From assembly GCA_016179005.1 (NCBI GenBank), contig JACOSF010000142.1, positions 1-9,194 on the forward strand: DNA of 9,194 bases, read 5' to 3'. The translations under genes and the position numbers were made by a program. This stretch comes from Acidobacteriota bacterium (GTDB lineage: Bacteria; Acidobacteriota; Terriglobia; Acidiferrales; UBA7541). Of this stretch, positions 1-6,159 are shown one piece after another. The notes beneath the pieces are model-generated. The model saw only the letters and a program-made list of their open reading frames with translations. It did no database searches and was not told the origin of the DNA. Each line of letters starts with the position of its first letter. Positions within the stretch are counted from its first letter, which is position 1.

Positions 1-1
1 C

Positions 2-610
2 AGTACCGTGGACGACCTCTACAAGTGGGACCGGGCGCTTTACGGCGAGAAGCTGCTGAACAACGCCACGAGGCAGAAAATGTTTACCGAGCACGTCGAA
101 GGCGTGGGATACGGATGGTTCATCCGTAAGGGGAAGCGCCGACTGGTGGCCAGCAGCGGCAGATCCCCCGGCTTTTCCGCAAACCTCGACAGGTTCCTGG
201 ACGATGATGTGTGCGTGATCGTTCTTTCTAACCTGTACACCAGCATCACCCAGAGCATGGCGCCCGATCTGGCGGCCATTTTCTTCGGTGAAGAGCGCAA
301 GCCCTTGATTCCACCCGCACCAGTTTCCGTCAGCAAGACACTGCTCGACACTTATGCGGGCCGCTATCAGTTTGGCGAAGACTTTGTCTTTAATCCCAGG
401 ATGGTTGCCGAAGTAAAGCGGGAAGGCGATGGGCTGGTGCTGATCTCCGGTGGTGGAGGCGGCACAAGCTATCTGATTGCGCAGGCCGAAAACAGATTTC
501 TGGACCGCCTGTACGGCGGCATCGTCACTTTTTCCAGCGGTGAGAATGGCAAGATCGCGCGGATGAATTGGAACTTTGGAAGAGACTACAAGGCAAACCG
601 AATCGACTAG
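2..610 (+). CDS. Serine beta-lactamase-fold hydrolase, C-terminal part (5' truncated by window edge)
   Basis: The reading frame is open from base 2 to the TAG at 608-610 and gives about 202 residues. The GTG at base 8 is not a credible start: the frame begins S-T-V-D-D-L-Y-K-W, a stretch typical of the middle of class C beta-lactamase-like hydrolases, so the catalytic SxxK and YxN motifs lie upstream of the window. The segment GYGWF, then SSGRSPGFSANL, then a hydrophobic strand ending VLSN, matches the region around the third active-site box of this family. That box usually reads H-[ST]-G; here it reads S-S-G. After a Pro-rich linker (IPPAPV), the section from LLDTYAGRYQF to the end resembles the small beta-rich C-terminal domain (DUF3471-like) of many such proteins. 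In the family these are secreted or periplasmic peptidases or esterases, and few are true antibiotic-degrading enzymes. It converges on the OPT gene, with 67 bp between the two stops. The fold assignment is fairly sure; the substrate is unknown. Confidence 0.8.
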   Translation, partial: STVDDLYKWDRALYGEKLLNNATRQKMFTEHVEGVGYGWFIRKGKRRLVASSGRSPGFSANLDRFLDDDVCVIVLSNLYTSITQSMAPDLAAIFFGEERKPLIPPAPVSVSKTLLDTYAGRYQFGEDFVFNPRMVAEVKREGDGLVLISGGGGGTSYLIAQAENRFLDRLYGGIVTFSSGENGKIARMNWNFGRDYKANRID

Positions 611-656
611 CCCTGATCTTGCGGGCCTCCGTGGGCGACGCGGTGAACGTCGAGGC

Positions 657-681
657 GGACAGGCTGGAAAGCCTGTCCTAC
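657..681 (-). repeat. REP-like palindrome with GTAG foot at the OPT stop codon
   Basis: A perfect 9-bp stem (657-665 with 670-678) closes a 4-nt loop (666-669). Read on the minus strand, the element starts with GTAG (681-678) and the stem GGACAGGCT follows, overlapping the last G of the foot. The TAG of the foot is the OPT stop codon. There is no T-run on either side, so it is not a canonical Rho-independent terminator, though it could still slow polymerase between the two convergent genes. Confidence 0.75.
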
Positions 682-2708
682 GAAGGCAGGCCTTTGCGGA
701 AAGGGCTGCGGACGAGAATCCAGGCGACTACCGCGAAGACAATCAGCGAGAGCCGGCCGCCGAATTCGGTGAAGACGTGCAGCTCAGTGGCGCCGGTAAA
801 GAGTTTGGTAAAGGAAAAATCGGGATAGTTCCGCCACTGGGCGAAGATGAAGCCCACGGAAAGCAGGATCGCCAGGATGGCTTCGCCGGCGATGAGGCCG
901 GAGGCGAGCAGGGTGCCGCGCTGCTCGAAGACGTCTTTCGCTGCTGCGGAAAGTTTGCGCTGCGCGGCGATGCGGTCGGCGAGCCACTTCAACATGCCGC
1001 CGACAAAAATGGCGGCGGTGGTCTCGAACGGCAAGTACATGCCCACGGCGATGAGCATGGGCGCGGGCGCGTCAATCATGATGAGCGCGATGCCGAAGAC
1101 GCAGCCCATCAGCACGAGTCCCCAGGCCATCTGACCGGCGACGATGCCGCTGGCGAGTGTGGCCATCAATCCGGCCTGCGGCGCGGGCAGAGCGCGCGAG
1201 CCGATGGTGTACGTGCCGTGCAGCGCGAGGATCGGCCACATCAGAAAAAATGCCAGCACGGCTACGCTGATAATTTCCGCCACCTGCATCTTCCACGGAG
1301 TCCCGCCGAGTAAATATCCCGCTTTCAAATCCTGAATCAGGCTGCCGGCCACGGAACATGCGATGCAAACTACCGAGGCCACACCGAGCACCGCGGCCAC
1401 GCCGCTCGCGCCGCGCACGCCCACGCCCACCATGAGCAGCGCCGCGACAACCAACGCCGTCAGGGTGAGGCCGGAGACAGGCTGGTTGCTGCTGCCGATT
1501 AATCCCACGAGATAGCCGCCGATGGCGGCGAGCACGAAACCGGTAACAGTCATCACCAGCGCGGCGAGCGCGGCCACCCACCAGCGGCCGGTGAAGCGGT
1601 AGTAGATAACGAAAATGGGAATCACCAGAGCGACGATGGAGAGCGCGACCCACTTGAGCGGGATGTCCAGGTCCAGGCGGCCGAGGCCGGAAGCGCCCGT
1701 GGACTGCTTGGCCGCGCCGAGCGCGCCGCGAATGGAGGCGAGCAGCGATTCGCGCATGGTGTAGAGCGTATATACCGCGGCCACCAGCATGGTGCCGACG
1801 GCGATGGGTCGCACGATGTTGAACCACACGGTGTAGCTGATGGCGTCCCAGGCGATAGGCTGGCCGGGTGCGGCGCCGAGGCGGCGCGGCAAGTCGGGAT
1901 CAATGAACAGCACCAGCGGAATCAGCAGCCACCAGGCGATGGCTGTGCCGGAAAAATTGATGGCCGCAAGGCGCGGGCCGATGATGTAGCCGATGCCCAT
2001 CAGCGCGGGCGAGGCCAGCGGCGAACCGTAGGGCACGGCGCCGGTGTGAGCCACTTCCGTGGCGGCGGCCGCCGATGCCGGCTCAAAACGCGGCATCACC
2101 ACGCGCGGGAGCTGTACAAAGCCATTGATGTTCTCGCGGAAAAGCTGGAAGCCGCGGCTGTTGGTGAAGAACTGAAGCAGGGCGCCGATGCCCATGGCGC
2201 CGAAAACAAAACGCGGGGCTTCCGTGTCGCCGTGCTGGCCGGCCTTGACGACTTCGGCGCAGGCGGTGGCTTCGGGAAACGGCAAGTCGGAATCCACGCA
2301 CAACGGGCGGCGAAGAACAATGATGAAGAAAACACCGAGCAGCCCGCCGGCCAGCATCAGCCAGATGGCGTCCCACAAATGCGCGCGAAGGTCCGGCCAG
2401 AGGCCGGCGAGAAAAAACGCGGGGATGGTGAAGGCGACGCCGGCGACGAGCGCTTCGCCGACAGAGGCCGAGGTGCGCGTGATGTTCTGCTCGAGCACCC
2501 CGCCGCGGAGCATCGGCAGGCGAAACAGCGCAATGGCAATCACCGCCGCGGGAATGGTGGCGGCGATGGTCTGGCCAGCACGCATAGCCAGATAGGCGTT
2601 GGCCGCCCCAAACAGCGCGGAGAGCAGTACGCCGGCGACGATGGCCTTCAGCGTAAGCTCGGGCTCGCGGGAATCCTGCGGGACATAGGGTTTGAAATCC
2701 TTGGTCAT
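678..2708 (-). CDS. OPT-family oligopeptide transporter
   Basis: A 676-residue integral membrane protein, about the usual length for prokaryotic OPT proteins, which import small peptides or peptide-like metal chelates across the inner membrane, driven by protons. Motifs seen, numbered from the chosen start: EQNITRTSASVGEA (about 73-86), LPFPEATACAEVVKAG (about 142-157), a GLIGSSNQPVSGLT stretch (about 402-415), SLIQDLKAGYLLGGTPWKMQ (about 456-475) and IDAPAPMLIAVGMYLPFE (about 545-562). All are characteristic of the family, and there are more than a dozen hydrophobic segments. The start is the ATG at 2708-2706 (MTKDFKPYVPQ), with GAGG about 8 bp upstream. The frame stays open 25 codons further, but that extension is repeat sequence (2723-2781), not protein. 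The last codons, S-stop (TCG TAG), run into a GTAG-foot palindrome at 657-681. It is the last gene of the minus-strand block, 126 bp after the ABC ATPase. The substrate cannot be told from sequence. Confidence 0.93.
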   Translation of the reverse strand: MTKDFKPYVPQDSREPELTLKAIVAGVLLSALFGAANAYLAMRAGQTIAATIPAAVIAIALFRLPMLRGGVLEQNITRTSASVGEALVAGVAFTIPAFFLAGLWPDLRAHLWDAIWLMLAGGLLGVFFIIVLRRPLCVDSDLPFPEATACAEVVKAGQHGDTEAPRFVFGAMGIGALLQFFTNSRGFQLFRENINGFVQLPRVVMPRFEPASAAAATEVAHTGAVPYGSPLASPALMGIGYIIGPRLAAINFSGTAIAWWLLIPLVLFIDPDLPRRLGAAPGQPIAWDAISYTVWFNIVRPIAVGTMLVAAVYTLYTMRESLLASIRGALGAAKQSTGASGLGRLDLDIPLKWVALSIVALVIPIFVIYYRFTGRWWVAALAALVMTVTGFVLAAIGGYLVGLIGSSNQPVSGLTLTALVVAALLMVGVGVRGASGVAAVLGVASVVCIACSVAGSLIQDLKAGYLLGGTPWKMQVAEIISVAVLAFFLMWPILALHGTYTIGSRALPAPQAGLMATLASGIVAGQMAWGLVLMGCVFGIALIMIDAPAPMLIAVGMYLPFETTAAIFVGGMLKWLADRIAAQRKLSAAAKDVFEQRGTLLASGLIAGEAILAILLSVGFIFAQWRNYPDFSFTKLFTGATELHVFTEFGGRLSLIVFAVVAWILVRSPFRKGLPS

Positions 2709-2722
2709 CGGGGCCTCAGGAA

Positions 2723-2750
2723 AAAACGAAAAGCGGAAAATGAAAAGCGA
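2723..2750. repeat. Degenerate 7-bp tandem repeat, AAARYGR x4
   Basis: Four consecutive heptamers fit one pattern: AAAACGA, AAAGCGG, AAAATGA, AAAGCGA. The repeat lies in the ATPase-OPT spacer, just upstream of the OPT ribosome-binding region. It would be read as protein if the OPT frame were extended upstream, which is why the downstream ATG was chosen for OPT. Confidence 0.6.
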
Positions 2751-2781
2751 AGTGCAAAGCGGCGTCAAGCCGCCGCACTCC
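2751..2781 (-). repeat. Palindromic repeat with GGAG foot
   Basis: The structure is AGTGC (2751-2755), AAA, GCGGC (2759-2763), loop GTCAA, GCCGC (2769-2773), C, GCACT (2775-2779). It forms two stacked stems with a small asymmetric bulge. On the minus strand it begins GGAG (2781-2778), the alternative tetranucleotide foot known for REP elements. It sits beside, and in the same orientation as, the GTAG-foot palindrome at 2789-2823. From memory, very similar GGAGTGCGGCGGC-type sequences recur in acidobacterial spacers; this was not searched. Confidence 0.55.
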
Positions 2782-2788
2782 AAAGGGC

Positions 2789-2823
2789 GGACACTCCCGA
2801 AGCTTCGGGAGGTGCGTCCCTAC
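2789..2823 (-). repeat. REP-like palindrome with GTAG foot after the ABC ATPase gene
   Basis: A perfect 18-bp palindrome, CTCCCGAAGCTTCGGGAG (2794-2811), is extended by imperfect outer pairing (GGAC.. at 2789 with ..GTCC at 2816-2819). On the minus strand the element begins GTAG (2823-2820), 11 bp past the TGA stop of the ATPase. Its stem differs from every other copy here, but the foot and orientation are the same. Confidence 0.65.
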
Positions 2824-2834
2824 GACAGTGGAAA

Positions 2835-3596
2835 TCATGAAAGCACGTCCAGCGCGGGGATGCGCTCGTCCTGCAAGCGGAAGTTGCGGAGAAACGGCTC
2901 AGAGGCGGCTTCGAACTCGGCCCAGGTGCCGAAAAAAGCCACGCGGCCTTCGTGGAGAAAAACAAGGCGGTCGGCGAGTTTTCTGGCCAGATGCGTGTCG
3001 TGCGTGACAACGAGCGAGGTGTTGTGCAGCTTGACCTTGAGCTTGCGAATGAGGTCGCCGACGTGCGCGGCCATCAGCGGGTCCACCATGGTGGTGGGCT
3101 CGTCGTAAAGGATGGCTTCGGGGTCCTGCGCCAGCGCGCGGGCAATGGCTACAGCGCGCTTCATGCCTGTGCTGAGCTCGGCGGGAAGCTTGTCGGCAAA
3201 CTCGGCGACTTCGTGCATCTCCATGAGTTCGCCGACACGGGACGCGACGCGCTCGGGGTCGTCGCCGCGGGACTCCCTGGGGAAGGCGATATTTTCCGCA
3301 ACGCTGAGCGAATCAAAAAGCGCGCCGGACTGGAAGACCATGGCCACGCGGCCGCGGATTACGGCGAGTTGCGACTCGCTCCAGCCGGTGATGTCTTGCC
3401 CGGCGACGAAGACGCGGCCAGCGTCGGGCTGGAGAAAACCGAGAACGTGCTTCAGCGAAACGGATTTGCCCACGCCACTGCGGCCGAGAAGCACGCAGGT
3501 TTCGCCGCGGTTGACGAAAAAGCTGACGTTGTCCAGCACGACGAAATCGTCGAAGGCTTTGGTCACACCGCGGAATTCGATGTAATGCTCGGTCAT
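2835..3596 (-). CDS. MlaF-like ABC transporter ATPase (lipid transport type), orphan
   Basis: A 253-residue ABC ATPase. Walker A is GRSGVGKS (38-45), the Q-loop is Q89 in VFQSGALFDSLSVAENIAFP, the signature is LSTGM (141-145), Walker B is AILYDE (161-166), the D-loop is VDP (171-173) and the switch is H199 in VVTHD. The SGALF..ENIAFP stretch and LSxGMKR signature are typical of MlaF/Ttg2A, the cytoplasmic ATPase of the MlaFEDB system that moves phospholipids between the envelope membranes of Gram-negatives. Two positions depart from the common family form: LSTGM instead of LSGGM, and TTMVDP instead of TTGLDP. No MlaE permease or MlaD (MCE) gene is next to it, so its partners are elsewhere or it has another role. 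The start is the ATG at 3596-3594; a TTG three codons earlier is also open. No Shine-Dalgarno is visible before either, because the repeat array ends only 12 bp upstream of the ATG. Confidence 0.88.
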   Translation of the reverse strand: MTEHYIEFRGVTKAFDDFVVLDNVSFFVNRGETCVLLGRSGVGKSVSLKHVLGFLQPDAGRVFVAGQDITGWSESQLAVIRGRVAMVFQSGALFDSLSVAENIAFPRESRGDDPERVASRVGELMEMHEVAEFADKLPAELSTGMKRAVAIARALAQDPEAILYDEPTTMVDPLMAAHVGDLIRKLKVKLHNTSLVVTHDTHLARKLADRLVFLHEGRVAFFGTWAEFEAASEPFLRNFRLQDERIPALDVLS

Positions 3597-3608
3597 TTGT
3601 ACCAAAGA

Positions 3609-3892
3609 GCCGGCACGATGCCGGCGCTACAACTGCCCGCCTGAAGGCGGGCGCTACAAAAGGCGGTGGGATGAACCCCCCGCTACAACCCATGCCCGCC
3701 TAAAGGCGGGCGCTACGGTCCAAAGGCGGGGGGATAAACCCCCCGCTACAACCCATGCCCGCCTAAAGGCGGGCGCTACAACTTCGCTTCGAGGCGGGGG
3801 GATGAACCCCCGCTACAACCCATGCCCGCCTGAAGGCGGGCGCTACAGCTTCGCTTCGAGTCCAAAGGCGGGGGGGATAAACCCCCCGCTAC
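3609..3892 (-). repeat. Tandem array of nine GTAG-foot REP-like hairpins (BIME-like)
   Basis: This fills the spacer between mobA and the ATPase. Nine stem-loops each end in CTAC on the + strand (GTAG on the minus strand), at 3627-3630, 3654-3657, 3683-3686, 3713-3716, 3746-3749, 3776-3779, 3813-3816, 3843-3846 and 3889-3892. There are three stem types. Unit 1 has GCCGGC with loop ACGAT. Units 2, 4, 6 and 8 have GCCCGCC with loop TGAA or TAAA. Units 3, 5, 7 and 9 have GCGGGGGG with loop ATGAA or ATAAA; unit 3 has one mismatch and unit 9 one extra G. The last two types alternate strictly, giving a two-hairpin unit with spacing 63, 67 and 76 bp. A shared CTTCGCTTCGAG insert occurs at 3782-3793 and 3849-3860. 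The mobA stop codon lies in the foot of unit 9. No coding potential is seen here. Confidence 0.85.
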
Positions 3893-4491
3893 GATTCGAG
3901 CCGAGCGCGCGCTTCAGCGAAGTCAGCCGGCGAGTTCATATTCTTGAACAAGCACCCGTCGGAATCAAACGCTTTCCACTCTTCGTGCGGCAAGGTTTCT
4001 ATCATAAGTCCGGCCAATCCGTCGGTGACTTTTCGCACGCCATGTTCCAGGGCTGCGGAAATCACCGGGGCGCAGCGCGCATGGTACATGGCGCAAAGCG
4101 GCTCGGGGCCGCGCTCGCTTTCGGGGAGCAGCACGTCGGCACGCGAAGCCAGCGCGCGGGAAATGAGAAACTCGAGCCACGCCGCGGTCAGGTAAGGCAA
4201 GTCGCAGGCGACAACCAGATTCCACGGCATTCGTGAGATGCGCAGCGCGGTGGCGATACCGCCCAGCGGGCCGAGGCCGGGGACGTCGTCGGGAACCACG
4301 GCAAGGCCGAGCGGGGCGCAGCGCGCGGGGTCGCCGATGACGGTCACCGAAGCGACGAGCGGATCGAGAAGGCGCGCGGCGCGAAGAAGCAGCGGCTGGC
4401 CGGCGAGTTCGAGCAGAGCCTTGTCCGCGCCCATGCGGGAACTGGAGCCGCCGGAGAGGATGAAGGACTGGACCTGGTCAAATTTGGTCAT
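3889..4491 (-). CDS. mobA: Molybdenum cofactor guanylyltransferase (MobA)
   Basis: A 200-residue cytoplasmic nucleotidyltransferase that joins GMP from GTP to molybdopterin to make the guanine dinucleotide form of the molybdenum cofactor. The motifs and length match the family: ILSGGSSSRMGADKALL near the N-terminus (11-27, GTP binding), PGLGPLGGI (71-79), the Mg-binding VACDLPYL (94-101, D97), EPLCAMY (130-136) and the C-terminal NMNSPAD (184-190). The ATG at 4491-4489 is the start because the nucleotide-binding motif normally lies about 10 residues in. The frame is open 30 codons further up, but that part is 8-bp repeat sequence (4501-4606). No clear Shine-Dalgarno precedes the ATG. The gene ends TCG TAG, the TAG being part of the first GTAG-foot hairpin of the downstream array. 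No other molybdenum genes are in the window. Confidence 0.92.
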   Translation of the reverse strand: MTKFDQVQSFILSGGSSSRMGADKALLELAGQPLLLRAARLLDPLVASVTVIGDPARCAPLGLAVVPDDVPGLGPLGGIATALRISRMPWNLVVACDLPYLTAAWLEFLISRALASRADVLLPESERGPEPLCAMYHARCAPVISAALEHGVRKVTDGLAGLMIETLPHEEWKAFDSDGCLFKNMNSPADFAEARARLES

Positions 4492-4500
4492 GGGTTCTTG

Positions 4501-4606
4501 GATTGAGTGATTGAGTGAATGGTGATTGAGTGATTGAAATGCGGGCGAAACACAGCATACGCGTTCTCTGAAATCGCTCAATCATAAATGACTCAATCAC
4601 TCAATT
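4501..4606. repeat. Inverted pair of 35-bp modules built from 8-bp GATTGAGT repeats
   Basis: The left arm at 4501-4535 is GATTGAGTGATTGAGT, six bases, then TGATTGAGTGATT. The right arm at 4572-4606 is the same module inverted: its reverse complement is AATTGAGTGATTGAGT, six bases, then TGATTGAGCGATT. About 29 of 35 positions pair, and the six-base spacers differ. The intervening 36 bp show nothing recognisable. The left arm ends 9 bp from the mobA ATG, so a transcript from the regulator would place a large hairpin just before mobA. It could be an attenuator, a MITE-like element or a protein-binding array. Confidence 0.7.
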
Positions 4607-4635
4607 GTTGTACCACGCAGCGCCGATGCCACAGA

Positions 4636-4659
4636 GGGCGCAGCAAGCAGCACCCCTAC
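4636..4659 (-). repeat. REP-like imperfect palindrome with GTAG foot at the response regulator stop
   Basis: GGGCGC (4636-4641) pairs with GCACCC (4650-4655) with one C/A mismatch, which is a G.T pair on the minus strand. On the minus strand the element begins GTAG (4659-4656), whose TAG is the regulator's stop codon. The stem is weaker than in the other copies, so this one is less certain. Confidence 0.5.
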
Positions 4660-6056
4660 AAATTCTCAGCAGCGGATTTGCCGGGGCGGCGGATGCCGAG
4701 CTCGCGCAATTTTTCCTGCAAGCTCTGGCGGTGCAGGCCGACCGCGGCGGCGGTGCGCGAAACGTTCCAACTGTGCTCTTCGAGTTTTCTTGTGAGATAG
4801 GCGACTTCGAACTTGCGCTTGGCTTCGCGGAAGTCCGCCTCGCTCAGAAAAACATCGGCGCCATCTTTCGCGGCGCGGCCGGCGAGCGGCAGGCCGGCGC
4901 GGATTTCTTCCGGCAAATCGCCGGCGGTGATTTCTTCGCTGCGCGCGAGGACGACGCTGCGCTCGAGCGCGTTTTTCAACTCTCGGACATTGCCCGGCCA
5001 ATCGTAGCGCTCGATGAGCGCGAGCGCGTCAAGCGCGAGGCGCGCCGGGCGGCCGTGGCGCGCGGAGTGCAAGCGGAGAAAGGCGTCGGCGAGCAGCGGG
5101 ATGTCTTCTTTGTGCGCGCGGAGAGGCGGGAGATCGAGCGTGACGACGCGCAGGCGGAAGTAGAGATCCTCGCGGAAACGGCCGGCGGCGATTTCCGCGG
5201 CGAGATCGCGGTGCGTGGCGCTGATGACGCGGACGTCCACGGCGACGGATTGCGTGCCGCCGAGGCGCTCGATCTGGCGGCTTTCGAGCGCGCGGAGGAC
5301 TTTGGCCTGCGTGACGGGATTCATGTCGCCGATTTCATCGAGAAAAATCGTGCCGCCATCGGCGAGCTCGAATTTTCCTTTTTTTTGCGAGGCAGCGCCG
5401 GTGAATGCGCCCTTCTCGTGGCCGAACAGCTCGGACTCGATGAGGCTTTCCGGCAGGGCGGCGCAGTTGACGGCGACGAAGGGTTTTTCCGCGCGCGGCG
5501 AACGATGGTGAATTTCCTGCGCGAGAAGATCTTTGCCGGTGCCGCTCTCGCCGAGGACGAGCACCGTGGCGTCGGTGGGCGCAACGCGGTCGGCGAGTTC
5601 GAAGACGCGGCGCATGGCGGCAGTCTTGCCAAGCATCGGGCCGAATTCGCCTTCGGTGACCAAGCGCTGGCGGAGGCGCTGATTTTCCTCGCCGAGCTCA
5701 ATCAGTTTGACCAGGTTGCCCACGCGGCGGCGGAGTTCTTCGATGTCGAAACCTTTGACCAGATAATCCGCAGCGCCGAGCTGCAGGGCTTCGACGGCGG
5801 GCCGAGCAGAATCGAGCGCGGTGAGAACCAGCACGGGCTGCGGGTAGTCGTGTTCGCGCATCCAGCGGAGCAGGTCGAGGCCGCCTTCGCCGGGCATGAC
5901 CAGATCGAGCAAAATGACGTCGGGCTTTTCACGAGGCAGCGCTTCGCGCGCGGCGGCGACGCTATCGGCTTCGGCGATGCGATATTTGTGCTCGAGCGCG
6001 CGGCGGGTGGCGTAGCGCGCGTTGGGTTCGTCGTCGATGATCAAGATCGTTCGCAT
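4656..6056 (-). CDS. Sigma-54-dependent NtrC-family response regulator
   Basis: A 466-residue cytoplasmic transcription activator with three domains. The receiver domain (1-115) has the acidic pair D8/D9, phospho-acceptor D51 in LLDLVMP, T79 and K101, so it should be phosphorylatable. The AAA+ sigma-54 interaction domain (about 138-370) has Walker A GESGTGKD (169-176; the family commonly ends in E), the sigma-54-contacting GAFTGA (216-221), Walker B GGTIFLDEIGD (234-244), the R-finger region FREDLYFRL (294-302) and WPGNVREL (353-360). A Fis-type helix-turn-helix lies at about 412-453 (SRTAAAVGLHRQSLQEKL). Everything needed for activity is present. The start ATG at 6056-6054 has GAGG 7 bp upstream. 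It lies 103 bp after the kinase gene in the same orientation, so the two are probably one signalling pair. The target promoters are unknown, and no -24/-12 promoter was spotted in the window. The stop codon is TTG TAG, the TAG coming from a palindrome foot. Confidence 0.94.
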   Translation of the reverse strand: MRTILIIDDEPNARYATRRALEHKYRIAEADSVAAAREALPREKPDVILLDLVMPGEGGLDLLRWMREHDYPQPVLVLTALDSARPAVEALQLGAADYLVKGFDIEELRRRVGNLVKLIELGEENQRLRQRLVTEGEFGPMLGKTAAMRRVFELADRVAPTDATVLVLGESGTGKDLLAQEIHHRSPRAEKPFVAVNCAALPESLIESELFGHEKGAFTGAASQKKGKFELADGGTIFLDEIGDMNPVTQAKVLRALESRQIERLGGTQSVAVDVRVISATHRDLAAEIAAGRFREDLYFRLRVVTLDLPPLRAHKEDIPLLADAFLRLHSARHGRPARLALDALALIERYDWPGNVRELKNALERSVVLARSEEITAGDLPEEIRAGLPLAGRAAKDGADVFLSEADFREAKRKFEVAYLTRKLEEHSWNVSRTAAAVGLHRQSLQEKLRELGIRRPGKSAAENL

Positions 6057-6159
6057 GGCACAACCTCGAAACAGGGTACTCGATATTCGATATTCAAAGA
6101 CCCCAAGAGAGATGCTTCGTCCGCCTGGGCGGACTCAGCATGACAACAAAGAGGGCGGG
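6057..6159. repeat. Kinase-regulator spacer with stacked short repeats
   Basis: Between the kinase stop and the regulator start lie the regulator's GAGG ribosome-binding site (6064-6067), a CGATATT heptamer repeated twice (6081-6095), and a palindrome at 6111-6142. In that palindrome, ATGCT (6112-6116) and AGCAT (6137-6141) flank GTCCGC (6119-6124), loop CTGG, GCGGAC (6129-6134). On the minus strand it reads GTCATGCTGAG ... GAAGCATCTC. From memory, this resembles a widespread GTCATGCTGAGCGAAG-type interspersed repeat, here carrying a hairpin. No gene is seen in the spacer. Confidence 0.55.

Noticed and set aside
657..681. Rho-independent terminator between the two convergent genes
   Set aside because: The stem is perfect, but neither side has a run of T, so it fits a REP-like element better.
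2709..2783. N-terminal extension of the OPT transporter by 25 residues
   Set aside because: The extra codons are made of a heptamer repeat and a palindromic repeat. A GAGG site fits the ATG at 2708, and OPT proteins do not need the extension.
2046..2840. A 264-codon + strand open frame opposite the OPT gene
   Set aside because: It is a shadow of the transporter frame. Its protein is low-complexity (Gly/Arg/Ala/Glu-rich) and its last part runs into intergenic repeats.
3609..3892. CRISPR array
   Set aside because: The repeated units are palindromes with spacing that is itself repetitive. There are no unique spacers of constant length and no cas genes.
4492..4581. N-terminal extension of MobA by 30 residues
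   Set aside because: It is translated from octamer repeats, and the nucleotide-binding motif already sits at the usual distance from the ATG at 4491.
4605..6143. A 512-codon open frame on the + strand opposite the response regulator
   Set aside because: It is antisense to a complete, motif-rich gene. Its composition (long Ala/Glu/Arg-rich stretches) is what a GC-rich coding strand gives in its mirror frame, and no known domain is recognisable.
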